DNA of 64,000 bases from Gymnogyps californianus. Its lineage: Eukaryota > Chordata > Aves > Accipitriformes > Cathartidae. The notes beneath the pieces were generated by a model. It worked only from the letters and a program-made list of their open reading frames with translations. It was not told the DNA's origin and ran no database searches. This document shows, one piece after another, positions 50,699 to 63,000 of this stretch; within the stretch, counting starts at the first letter, position 1; each line of letters starts with the position of its first letter. The position numbers were made by a program, and so were the translations under genes. The stretch spans positions 40,814,344 through 40,878,343 of the forward strand of contig NC_059474.1 in assembly GCF_018139145.2 (NCBI RefSeq), written 5' to 3'.

Positions 50699-50769
50699 AT
50701 GGCCCGGATTAGGTACCTCCGCGCGGCTGTCTCGGGATTTTATCTGTGGGAAGCCGCGGTACTGCTCAG
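50699..50769 (+). CDS. first coding exon of an unidentified plus-strand gene
   Basis: The ATG at 50699 has A at -3 and G at +4, a strong Kozak context. It opens 23 codons plus two bases ending CAG|GTGAGT, a consensus splice donor at 50769/50770, so the following intron is in phase 2. The peptide begins MARIRYLRAAVSGF and ends YLWEAAVLLR: a basic start followed by a moderately hydrophobic stretch. This suggests a signal anchor, signal peptide or first membrane segment. An in-frame ATG 48 bp upstream (50651) would add 16 residues (MPPTRPLQG...), but its context is weak (C at -3, C at +4). The CpG island around it supports a real promoter. I cannot name the protein, and no downstream exon with the right phase is convincing within the window. 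Confidence 0.65.
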
Positions 50770-50775
50770 GTGAGT
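50770..50775 (+). other. splice donor (GTGAGT)
   Basis: CAG|GTGAGT matches the vertebrate U1 donor consensus. It fixes the end of the first coding exon. Confidence 0.7.
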
Positions 50776-53700
50776 TGTTTTCTTGGGGGAAGCAAAGGTC
50801 CCGCCGCCGGTTGTCTCGGGCGGCTGAGATGCCTGGGACTCGCGCAGAGAGTGGCCGCCGTCACTGCCTTTCCTCGCCGCTAGCGCCCGGCTACCTTCGG
50901 CAGCCAGGCTCTGGGCACGGAAACTAAATGCGTGGGGTCCACGCTGCGCGGGTGACTTTGTAACATTGCATTGCCTCGAATTTGGTTTCGCATTTTGCAA
51001 GCTGGAGGCTGTGCGTTTCCTTCACCTGTTCACAGTTAGGGTTTCCCTGTTTGATCTGTGAATTTTGTCACTGTTTTTAGCAGGAAATGTAACAATAATG
51101 ATCTTGAAAATTCTTCAGGTGCAAAGTGTCTATGTGTAAAAGTTACAGAAGATAATCTGAGTTGGGAATATATGGACCTATTTATTACTATCAGTTCTTT
51201 CCAGTAAAAGGAAAATCAGGGATTGCGTTAGGTCGGAGAAGTCTTATACAGAAACAGAAAAAATGATAGCTGAGTGAACACAGGATATGGTCTACAGAAT
51301 TTCCCTCAAGAGGGAAAGCGTTTGCTGTACCACTGGCAGTCTAGGATTTGTATTACGAAAGGTAGCAACATATCCATAAATTATGACCTGAGTAGAAGAC
51401 TGAGGTTCATACGGCTCTTTCTACTTTCTGTCCAGCACACTTTTTCTAGCTTAAGTAATGTTGTGGTATCAATGCAAGCGTTTTTTTAATACATAGCTCT
51501 GGCAGTGTGGTGATAGCAGGCTAAAATAAACTTGAGTCCTCTGTTGAAAGGTGAGGGAAAACTTAAAAAGAAAAATCAGACATGTAAAGAACCAAACTTC
51601 AATGTCATCATGTATTCACTGCTGGTGCAAAGTTAGCCATGCTTGTTATCAAGAAACATTCTAGCTCTGTATCACAATAAACAGACTATGGCATGTAACA
51701 TGACAATGCCAGACTATGTTAAGAATCACATTGTTACTTGACAAAGATAAAAAAGGAAACTTAAATTTGAAAAGTGGTTCTCCAGAGACAGTTTGGGGAT
51801 TATACATGTAAGGGATTTATAACCACAAAGTTAAAACAGTAGCATGTAGTGCCCCACAATGATGGCACACTTCACAGGTGCTCATAGGTTCATAGCAAAT
51901 CTTCCCTTTTTGAAGTTAGTTTAATGACCTGTTTTGTATCAACTTATGTAATGTAAATAGTTTATAATGGGATTTTATTGTAATTGTGCCAAAAGAAAGA
52001 GATTTTAAGAAACTAGGTCACATGGTATGGGATTAATTGACACTGGGAGGAAAGAGTAAATGCACTTATATCACAGTTTAAATTTTCCAGTTGCATTGAG
52101 TATTTAATGTTCAGAGTAGACGAACAAACACCTGTGTAGTGTAGCCAAAACAAGCAGTACTGTGCTATTATTATTCTATTTCAGTGTACTTATAGAACTT
52201 ATTTTTCCTCTGCATATTATTTAAATGCCATCCTACTGTTGAATGATTCATCCTTTATTTTAATGATATAAAAGCACATATTATATTCCAAGGGGAAAAA
52301 AAGGTGAAAAAGTCAGTTTTGGAAAGCAGACATGTATTTTGCATGACATAATTCTGGACTAACATTTAATTGTTTCAAAATGTATATGGGCATCTTATTT
52401 TGCATAAATTTAAATCATTCTGTTCAATGTCCAAATAACTGTTATATTGCAATAGTCTTCTGCTCTTAAATTGTCATTTTATCACAATGAACATGGTTAC
52501 TATGCACAAGGACTATATAGTCTGAGAAAGACTTCAGAAAGCTGCTCAGAATCTATGTATATCTTTGATACATATCTCAACATAGAGACTGGTAACTGGT
52601 GGTGACTTTAGGTCTAGCAATAATACCTGAGAAACCTGAGTCAGTTCGAGACACGCAGGAGTCTTCTCTATGCTTTAAAATGGAAAAAGTGTAAAAAAAA
52701 AAAAAAGGTTAAAATATTAAAACCTGTAAAATTCCCAAGCTTCCTGGAGCCATTAATTCTAGTTCTTTTCCAAGTTAAGCCTTGTGAAATGATTTCCGTT
52801 AGAGCAAAGGGAACAGGGAATAGTAGGGTGCTGCTTCCACTCTCCGTAAGACACACAGACTCCAGCCTTAGCACCTATATAACTCCCTCAGTGAGAACAT
52901 GGATGTGCTATGAATTTCTAGGAACAACCAAACCTTAAGTGTTTTACTTGCTCAGACATTAGGGGAAAAAAAATGTATCTCCCCTTACATCGTGAAACAT
53001 TAAAACTTTTCTGCCTTTCATTAACAAGCAGTCAAGGCTGTGTGAGAAGACTGAATGAACCTAACAGGAAAAACTTTCAATTCTTGTCCAACAGCCCTGA
53101 GGCTGTTTAAAGTGATTGTTTAAATGATACGCCTGTGAAGATAGATGTTTAGTTTTATTTTCAGTACAGGTCAAATGAAAACAAAAAGGATTTTTTTCAG
53201 TATAAAGTTACAGGCTTGCTACTTTAATGAGCAAAGTCTCAGGACTGGCATGCTTCACAAGAGGCAACTGCACCTGATTTTTTTTTTTTTAAATAATTAA
53301 TTTGTCATCCCACAGCTAAAGGCTCTTCAAATTGAAATGACTGAAGCAAGATGTATATTGGTCATTGTAGGATCTAATTATTAATTTGATTTCTGAAAGA
53401 CATTGTAGAGAGAATAAAATATTGTTAATAGTCTTTCATAATATTGTGCATGTTTGTACTACTATGGCTTAGATGAGTAACATACTTATTGATAATATAT
53501 TAATAGATTTTAGACATGAAAAACAAGGGTTTAAGCACGTAGCCCTCTATTATGTTTTCAGTGATGTATGTGAGGACTGGGAGAAAAGCTATAATCAGAC
53601 CCAAAATAAAAAAATTATTATTTATTAATGACTGCCAGGCCAAGCCCCAGTGTGATATTAAGAAGAGGGTAGAGATGTAAAAATGAGGGTAAAAGCTAGG

Positions 53701-54779
53701 GAAAATAATTTAATGGAGCCCCAAAATAACTGTAATTCACTACCGAAGAAGGAAAATAAACACTTCTGTGATACGATTTAAAGTTATAATAATCTCTCAG
53801 ACTGAGTATTCCTCTGAGTTTTCATTAAAGTAGTAGTGTTAACAAAAATTGCTCTGGATTTGCCTGGATTCCAAGAGGTCATGCTGAAAGCAAGATTATG
53901 TTTATAGAGTCAACATGAAGATCATATTTGTGAGTCAAACGGTTTTATGACAGCTCTCAAACTTGCATGGGCATCAGCACAGGTCTATTAGAACTACACT
54001 GTCAGGGACTTGCCAGGGACTCTGCTTTCTCCTTAAAGAGTATAGTATAGGTATTTTATATGTAGACCTGTGTATGGGGAAAGCACAGGATGAAAAGGTA
54101 GGTGGCACTGTGGAAATGCAAAATAGATTCTCCCTATATGATATTTCTTTAGTTATCCATAATAGCATAGACCAAGAATCATGCTACGATTAGGTTATTG
54201 CCTCTTTTCTTCTTCTATTCACCGCCCCATTGGCCTTATATTGAAGGAAACAGTATCACAGAGACAGCTAATGGCACTTAGAGACCAGATTCTTGTGGAA
54301 AAAACCTCCATGCAACCTAACTCTGGGGCATGTCTGAGCTCACAGTTAACTGATTTTGAAATTATTCCTGCATTGCATTGCAAATTGATTTCAGATGAAT
54401 AGCTTTAAGAAGCAGAAGTCAATATCCTTTAAGCCAGCATTAGTTCCTCCAAATAATGAAAGAGAAAGAAACAACAGCTAAAAAATTTTAAATCTGACAT
54501 ATCATCACAAACATCTTTGAAAATAAAGACGTTCTAATGAGACTTCAGTAGCTTATTAATATGTTAAGAATTATACCTACAAAACTATTCAAGAAATAAA
54601 AGTGTCTGTTAAAATCAGGGTGTGAATAAAATAGTGTGTGAAAGAAAATGTAGTAATTCAAGATGAGAGAACTGAGGCACAGCACCTTTCCTCGGCAGCC
54701 CAGACTCAATTTGTAAAGATAGTTTCTGTGGGAGAAATCTGGTGACAGACTCCAGGTCCTAATGAAAAAGATTTGATAT

Positions 54780-55285
54780 GTCTCAGGGAGCAGCAAGGGG
54801 AGGGAAGGTGAGCTGGGAGTTCAGACTCACAGCAAGGCAGGCAGGAGCAGGATCCTACCAACAAAGTCTGCAGTCCCACAGCACCTGTGCAAGAGCAGAA
54901 AGATCGAGTCCAAACAACAGTTCAGATTGACGGGCAAAGTTGGTAGTGATGAGGCAAGGTCCAAGGTCAAGCCAAAAAGTCAGGTCAGCAGATCAGGCGC
55001 AGGGTCAGAAACAGGAAGGTAGAAGGCTGGGTGAAGGTATACTTGCACAGTAGCTCACGCAGAGACCAAGAGCATCTCCCCAGTACTCCAGGGCTGGGGG
55101 GGAAGGGAAAAAAAAAAGAAACAAACAAAGAAAAAAGAAAAAAACAGCTCCTGAGAGAAGAGGGGTGAACCTCTGCTGAGGTTTCTACAGCTTTTTATCA
55201 AATAGCTGTGCTTCAAAGCTGGGCTGCTGCATTATCAGAGCTGGCACTGAGCCCAGGTAGCCAAACTCCTGGGATGAAGGAATTG
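54780..55285. repeat. candidate LTR-like or retroposon block, unclassified
   Basis: More G+C-rich than its flanks, with a run of AGGTC/CAGGTC-type words (aggtccaaggtcaagcc near 54957). It has an A-rich tract at 55104-55146 and a CTTTTTATCA motif near 55190 (a TATA-like element if read on minus). This layout resembles a decayed retroposon, but no termini or second copy could be found. Confidence 0.3.
55104..55146. repeat. A-rich tract
   Basis: A runs broken by single G or C, following GGGGGGAAGG. It may be the tail of an old retroposon or a simple repeat. Confidence 0.7.
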
Positions 55286-56895
55286 TGCTCAGGGTCCTTA
55301 TAAAATGTTAGGAGGAGAACATCGGGGTTCCCTTGCAGGATGTACCCATGGGCAAGCATTGTACTTTCCAAAACTCAGACAAAAAGGAAGTGGGTTTTTT
55401 TGTGACCAAGAATATGTAATTCAAATTCTCTTGTATTTCAGCTATACCAGTGAAAACACTGAAATCCCTTTGAACAAAATAGTTTTGTCACTAGTATGAA
55501 TTTGTTCAGAACTTTTACTATCCACTTTTTATTTCTATAAAAAAAAATTATTTTTGTAAGTGACTACCATGTTAATAATTTTGAGAATGATGTGTAGATT
55601 TTTGAATTTATAATGTTATAAACTGTAAGAAAATTAAAGAACAAAGAAATTTCAATTAAAACCATGAATCTTTCAACTCTTACTGTGCTAGTGACATTTT
55701 CTTTCTTTTCAACCTCTCCTAATTCATTCCTAGCCAATTGATGCTAACAACTGAAAGCAAGTAATATTGTGAGATAAGTGCTGTGCTTCTGTATGATGAA
55801 AAATGTAATAGCTCTTCTATCAGATTAGTCTTGTTCAGATATCCTAGGAATCATGGCAATTAGAGAAAATGAAAATTTTTATAAGATTAGAGCTTCTTAT
55901 TTTAACAGATTTAGAATACAAGCTTCAAATGACCTTACTGAGTATTATGTAATAATACCTATAGGGAATTATTCCTGTAAATCAGCTTTTCTCAAATAAT
56001 GAACAATGAAAAGTCCTTCTGTGTGGTGTTGCGTCTTCTCCTTTTTAGTGCTTTTCCTACTGATCTTCATGATATTTATTGGAAGAATCAGTAATAGGAG
56101 ATAGGAACTAAAAAGGAGTAGCTTTACTTTCACTGATGTGTAAGCATTGTGAACAGATCGAGTAAAAGGCACCTTTTTGAGGATATCAACTACTAGCAGA
56201 AAGGGAACATCTCAGAGAGCAGGAAAAGACACAGCTAGAAACTATGTGTAACAAGAATGCAGGACCAAACCAGAAGAATGAGAAGAGCATCAGGAAGCAG
56301 AACAGTCTGCACAGTAAAGTCAAGAGAAAAGAAGGCGAGAATCTTTGAGACTACTTTTTTCTAGCACAGACTATAATCCATTATTTTTTATGGCTTCTAA
56401 ATCAATATGATCCTTCCTGACTGATGTCTTTAGATGCTGTGTCAATACAAATGCTAAGTAATGAGAGTAAAAAGAAAGAATGAAGGAAAAAAGTACAAAA
56501 ATAGACAGCATGTAGTTATAAAAGTATAAAAGAATGCATTTTATTATTACTCTTCCAGTCAGCTAATTAGTTGCTCCAACATTATTCAACAGCAAACAGG
56601 GTAATAATACTTGGTCTACATTGCAGTGGACTTTCTACATAATGAACACTTCCTATATAATTTTCCTATACTACATACCACCCTGTTATTCCTCTGGACC
56701 TACCACAGATGTACAAAATGAGCAGGAAGAGCAGGGAGAGTCAGGACTATTTCCAGGTAGGAACTTCCCTAAGGAAGATCAGTCCTCTTCAATATTGTTA
56801 TTACCGAAGTTTCCATTTGGTGACACGAAACGTTAGCAAAATGCACTTTCCAAGAGAAACAGTTTGAGACCACAGAAAATGTAGAAAAGTTCAAG

Positions 56896-57014
56896 AAGAC
56901 TCTGGCGTGAGATAGTCATGTGGTCACTGATGGGGCTGTTGAAATAGCGGAGCTGCACAAGTAGCGGGGCTACTAATACAAATCAATGGTTTTGGAAAAA
57001 GCAAGCCAGCAGAT
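56896..57014 (+). repeat. unclassified dispersed repeat, copy B
   Basis: About 119 bp, directly repeated relative to 49,095-49,208, 7.8 kb away and on the other side of the CpG island. It shares TAGCGGAGCTGCACA and GAAAAAGCAAGCCAGCAGAT. It has a few extra bases near CATGTGG compared with copy A. Confidence 0.8.
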
Positions 57015-60000
57015 TATCCTGAGACTGTTTCAGTGAAACAATAAAGTGAGTAGAAAGCAAACACAGGAGTACTAAATTACCTCAGACTGTGAGGCTGAGT
57101 TAATAGCTATTAACCTGTATGTGATTCTTACAGCTAAAACTAATTTAGGAAGGTTATCATAAGCAAAATCAGTCCAGCTATGACATTTAAAAAAGCAAAC
57201 TCATTTTTCTCCTGTTCCTGATTAAAATTCAAGCTGCAATTACAACTACATACCCTACTTTCTTAATGTTTTGTCCTTTGTTGCATTCCATCTTTGATAT
57301 AAAATATATATAAAAATACCTTTGATATAAAAAAAATAATATTGGAATATGCTACCTATCTCACCACTGCCCAAGGCTTCACATACTATGTACAGTTTGC
57401 ATAAGACTCCACTATGTCTAGAATTTATCTCCAGTTTCTTATAAAATACATTTTTCTCTCTTTCAGAATTTTGAAAGGTAAAACATGAGCCTAATGTAAT
57501 CCTAAATAGCATCTCTGAGGTTCTGCAAGTACCAGAATATATCATTTCCAAGATGACTTTCTATGAAATTGGCTGTTTATAAATTTGTATATTTTTTACC
57601 AACAATTAACTTTAATTAACTTTAATTTCACAACGGACCACTCAGCAGAAATGCCTAGTAAATACAATTATACCAGCATGGTTCTTCAGAAGGTTAGGTT
57701 TTTTTTAAATTATTATTACTTTACATCGTAGTGGGTGACTGCAGACCTTAGGGACTTTTTTGTGAAAAGTTGGCTTATAATGTTCTGGGATACAGTGGGA
57801 CACAATTATTAAAAAGATCCTGAGTTTTTGTCCTGCTAAGACTTTTAGTTTCATAAAGTTTTCAAAACTGCACTGTCATCTGTTAGATTCAGTAAAGCAC
57901 AGGAGTGTCCATGCTCCGGGCGTATGTAGGCTAAGACATATTCATCTGCAGGGACCAACTAAACTTCTAGTTTTGAGAGCAACGTATCTGCTGGCTAAGA
58001 GTGCCCTACTAGATAAATAGAATAAATGTCACAAAGTGGTAACTGGCTGGCAAAAGTAGGGTAAAACTTTTCATTTTTTGAAGGGAAAAATAAACATTTT
58101 GAAATCAGTCATGACTAAAGCACTGACTTCACACAGCTAAATTATGACTGACTACAGTATTCTAAGGTAAATGTTAATTCTGTGCCTAAGCATTTATATA
58201 ATGCCTCCATGAAGGGATGCACATCTGAGCGGTGTTTTCCCTGATGCTCTCAGGTCAGATCCATTACCTCTGACTCAGCAGTATTAGAACTAAAATCAAA
58301 GTGGGCAGATTTCAGCATCATGTCTGGACTACATGCCATAAAAGACTTTTTTTGAAATCCATAGTGGTTTTTTTTGTTGCTTTATTCTATCAGAAAGAAT
58401 GCTTTATGCAAAAATTTTTTTTTTCTTCAAAAAAAAGGAAGCGGATTTATCAGACTTTGCAAGATTTATCAGAGTTTGCTTTAACTTTTAATTTGCAAGA
58501 GTTAAAGTAAAATAAACCATCTTCTGTTTTTCTTTAGTTCTTGCGCACTAAAGATTGGATACTCAATTGTTTTGAACATATTGCAATTTTTTACTACACA
58601 AAGTGAATATGAAATGCACCCACTTGAGACAGTAATCCATGATTACAAGAAGTGCAATACTGTAGAGAACTGGAATTAAAAATGCTATTTGCAAGCAGTT
58701 TCTCCATATATGCATTCAAATTTTGCCTCCAAAACTTATCCCAGAATTCTAACACTGTGCAAATGAACTCTAAGAATGTATCTATCTCCTTACCTATTTT
58801 TGTTGTTCCTGTACACAGATCTTTGGATGTAAGAGTACTCAAATTTTCATCTGTAATCAAAATGTGAGCACAAATGCACTTCTTCAGATTCCCAAAGTGA
58901 TGGTTAACAGAATGCCCTTTCTCATCCTTTTTAACAGTGATGACTCCTTCAGGAGATGAAGTGTCTTGCACATAATAAAGGCTGGAACAGTGTTTGGGGG
59001 GTGTCCTCAATGCCTTCACAATCGCCCAGGGAAGGGGAAGGGGTGCTCTACCTTGTGAAGCCCCCCGCCCGGCCCTCATAGGATGTGCGGGGGGCAGTGG
59101 GGGATCGGCACAGGTCATGATCTTTCCTTCACCCAGCATATTTCCACTTGTTTATACAAAGCTTGGAAGACTCAGATGATAATTAAGGGGGTGCTGGACA
59201 CATGGCATAAGCACCACTAGTATAGCAAAGACAAAATATGTATCTGAGGGGAAGCTTAAACACCACTTTCTGTGTGTGAAAGAGAATGTATATAGTGGAC
59301 CAAGATAATTTTTGTGGAAACATGAAAAGCTAGCAGCACTGTTTTTTAACCTTCACATTATTTTCTCTGACTTACTCAGTAAGGAATATGCTTCAGTGCA
59401 TGCATTAGGAATACTGGGTTCTGTCATTATGTGGCATGAATCCTGCCACTCTCATCATCACCCTGAAGCTCAACCCTGATGTTCCTTAAAGAAAGTCTTA
59501 TACTGAATTATTATAGTGTTGATTCTGGATAGAATTAATAAAAAAAAGAAAAAATTACTTAATCCATGTATCTCATGTAAATTAACACAGCTGGTTGAAC
59601 ATCACAATTCCTGTCTCATAGAAAATTCCAAAGCTCTGAAAAGATTTTATTGCTTTTTCAATGCATAGAAGGAAGTTTAAGTTGCAGAAAGCAGGAAAAA
59701 ACCTCTGTCGTTTCTGTGGGGGAGATGTTCAGAGAAGGTTTTGAAAATTAGAACCCGAGACCCCACCTTCAGTTCCCATCAACATTAGAAAACTGATCGT
59801 GGCTGACAGAATAGAAAGGACACTGGACAATAGTCCACCCAAGCCTACCAGCATTTCATTAAAACAACACTGAAACAGATATGTTTCTGTAAAACTCTAT
59901 TTCAAGAAATCAGTATTTTTCCAACTAGAAATATTTTGTCTTAATTGAAAATTCTTAATCAATAGTAACAACACAGTATCTACACTATAATTAGCTGACT

Positions 60001-63000
60001 AATCAAAATAAACAATTTCATGAGAAGTGTTTTGGGAAAGAACTTTATATAGCACTGAGTTATATTTACTGGTAAGTTTTGACTTGTCTGGGCTGTAGTC
60101 CTGCTTGTTGAAATACTTTATTTTAAGGTGAGTAACTCTTCAGGCTATATTCAGCTTTTCTCTATCTGAACTTATATCTTATCAAACCTATTTTGGAGAA
60201 AAAGTCTCACCTTCTGAACAGCCATCTGACATGCTCACTGAAGATACAGGACAACACTGTTGTACCGATACAAGCAGAACTTCCCTAAGGCAAATGGAAT
60301 AGTGTTTAATTGAACTGTGCTCCGGTCTTCACAAACTCTGGGTTTTTAATTCAAAATAAAATTTTTATCTAGTTTTGATAAACCTCAACCATCTCATTCT
60401 ATTATAAGATTCTCTGTGAAGATTTTTATGAATAGTAAAAGAATTGTTTGAGAAGAAACATATCAAAGAACCCCACTTTTCAGTTTCAGTTATGGTTTTC
60501 AACTCATGAAAGTGGATTTTTAAAGCAAAACAAGGCAAAGGAGGAACAGAAGACTTATGACATTCTAAATGGTCATTAATTATGATTATGATAAATACTT
60601 TTTTTCTACAGATGCACACTTCGGTGGACACTGTTCCTGTTTATATTGAGTGAGAGTACAGCAACCTAGTGGATGTAAAGTAAGCTGATGGGGCAATGCC
60701 ACAACAATAGTAAAAAATCTAGGCGGTGAATTAGAACTAGAAAACACAGTAATATGCAGCCCTACAATTTAAAGGACATTTTGGGATGCATTCAAAATAC
60801 AGGATCAACCAAGGAGCTATAATCTGTAGAATTCTGTTTTCGGTATTCAGAGGTTGCTCCTAGATTTGGGAAGAGTTTGCATTGGAAAACAATAGTTTGC
60901 CGTTTTAGCCAGGCAAAAGTCTCATTTTAATTAATTCTCCTTTCAATCTAGTGTTGCCTCATTGACATCAGTTGAATTACTATTCATCATGGTGGTGAAA
61001 GACACTGGTCAGTTCCTGCTCAAGTTCAATTGGTTAGAGGAATCATTCATTAATCACAAAAATAAATGTAATTGTTCAGCTATGACATGCTTTTATAGAA
61101 GGACATCTGGTGTTACAAAAGATAATATTCTGAAATTATTTTACTTGGTCATTTTGCAATCTATCCATTACTCCAATAACTCTTCTCCATTATTCATTTA
61201 ATACACAGATTAGTCTTTATAGTGAGATAGTAATGCAAGTTCAGACTACTATAAATTAGTGATTTACAGTTTCTATTTTCAAAGATATTCTGTTCATTTT
61301 AGCCAAGTATTATCTCTCTAAAAAAAACCTCAAAACAGTTAGTTGAATTTTGGGAAGATCTGACTATCTTTAATTCAAAGTTAAAGTTGTCAAAAACTTA
61401 ACCCATGCAGTAGGTCTTTGGAAAAGTGAGAGATTTGTCAGAATTTGAATATTTGAAACATCCTCTTCTCCTTGTATAGCTGTCTGAGTCAGTTTTTTCC
61501 CCAAAAATATAGGTTGAGTAAATTAAGAAACAGCAAGAAACTAAGACCTGAGTTTAGAACATTTATAAAAATAAGGTATACAATAGGTACAAAAGACTAC
61601 TAGGGAAGTAGGTGCTTCTGGGAAAACAATGAACAAATACTCGGATTAGAGTCATAATTCATAAAACATCTTAAGAAAATTCACATGCTGCATGGCTGAA
61701 ATTGGCAACAATAAACTTGTCTTAAACAAGAAAGCAATATTAGAGGGACAACCTGTAGTTTATTGAATCCATATCTTAAGCTAGAAAGCCATGCTCATAG
61801 GATTATGAAGAATGCTGACAAATTAGTTTTCTTCCATTACCCTACGAGATAATTTTTTTTTTTTTTTTCCAAAGAGGGGTAGTAAAGCATTGTGGTTATA
61901 TATATGTACCAAGTCACAAACAAAAACAAGTATATACAAATTTAGCCTCATCTAGAATGTAAAGCCCTCTGACCTGTAGAATGGTGATCAGGTCAGAGTG
62001 ACTTCATCAGAAGACTTAAAACCCCATTATTCTCTATTTTTTCTCTCTGTTAAGAAAAGCTGAAACACTCCACAGCAATCCAAGGCTTTTTTAAACTGTA
62101 GTACATAAAGTAAACAAGCTATAAACATTATACCATTTTACTTCCATGACAAACAGGACTGGAGGAAAACTGTAGGGCTGGAGGAATTCTCAACTGTATT
62201 AATAAAAAGGAAAAAAATATGACACCATAAAGGTATCAGGAACATCATAACAATGTGCTTGTAACCATTGCCTAACCTACAAAAAGCATTAAAATGCAAT
62301 GTTATTTCAGTCACTGAAACAGAAAAACAAAATTTTTCCAAATCTGAAAGAAAAGACATTTTTAATAGTTGCATTGAAATGCAATCCTGTATATTTTTCA
62401 CATAGTTTTCATTTCTAACCACTAAAATAATAAAGAATGGATAATTAGTGGTCTTAAAGTGGAAATGTGTTGTTTGTTGCACATAAAAATTGTTACTTTG
62501 GCTAAAAATGTGTCCTGATGGAACTCTACTTACCTCTGCAGCATTATATCGAAAAATTAATCTGACCATTTGAACTTATTCAAAATAAGAGGATAAAAGA
62601 GCAACTAGAAAAATCTAAAACTGTGAAAAATCAGTAGAAAATTTAATCTGTCACAGAAAATATTTAAAATTCTCCTGAGGATTTTTCATAGAAAATACCT
62701 CTTTAAAATCTTGGTCATACAATGCTTCTGCTCTTGTTAGTTGAAGTGACAGTCTTTGGCAAACGTGAGTTAAGAGTTCTGTGCTTCTCTCTGATCTGAT
62801 AAAATTATAATTATCTAAAACATTGCAGGATATGAAAATCTGAATTTTCATTGCATTAGGAACTGACAAGTTCATGACCTACAACAAATAAAAGAAATTT
62901 CATCTTTAATTAGCAAGCAACACATTATTGTCGGTTTTAACAGAAATAATAGGAAAATCATCTGGAATCTCAGTCTTTTTTGAGACATTGCAAACTTCTT

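Larger units (their letters stand above)
49970..50960. promoter_or_regulatory. CpG island promoter
   Basis: A sharp change from A+T-rich sequence to about 1 kb rich in G+C and in CG dinucleotides. It has GC-box type Sp1 motifs (GGGGGCGG near 50255, CCCCGCCC near 50290) and no TATA box at a sensible distance. It contains the first coding exon (50699-50769) and its splice donor, so the likely direction of the main transcript is plus. The transcription start cannot be fixed from sequence alone. Long frames on both strands (up to about 206 codons) result from the scarcity of stop codons in this composition. Confidence 0.93.

Noticed and set aside
50080..50700. 206-codon minus-strand Arg/Pro/Gly-rich frame and the long plus-strand frames in the CpG island
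   Set aside because: Stop codons are rare in CG-rich sequence. The translations are low-complexity and there is no minus-strand donor or start context.
60950..61035. Possible second exon after a CTAG acceptor near 60.95 kb with phase matching exon 1
   Set aside because: The phase fits and the frame is open, but the pyrimidine tract is weak and no good donor follows. The translation does not look like a continuation of a membrane protein with any confidence.
62138..62569. 143-codon minus-strand frame
   Set aside because: No recognisable domain, splice signals or promoter. Its length is borderline for chance in this much sequence.
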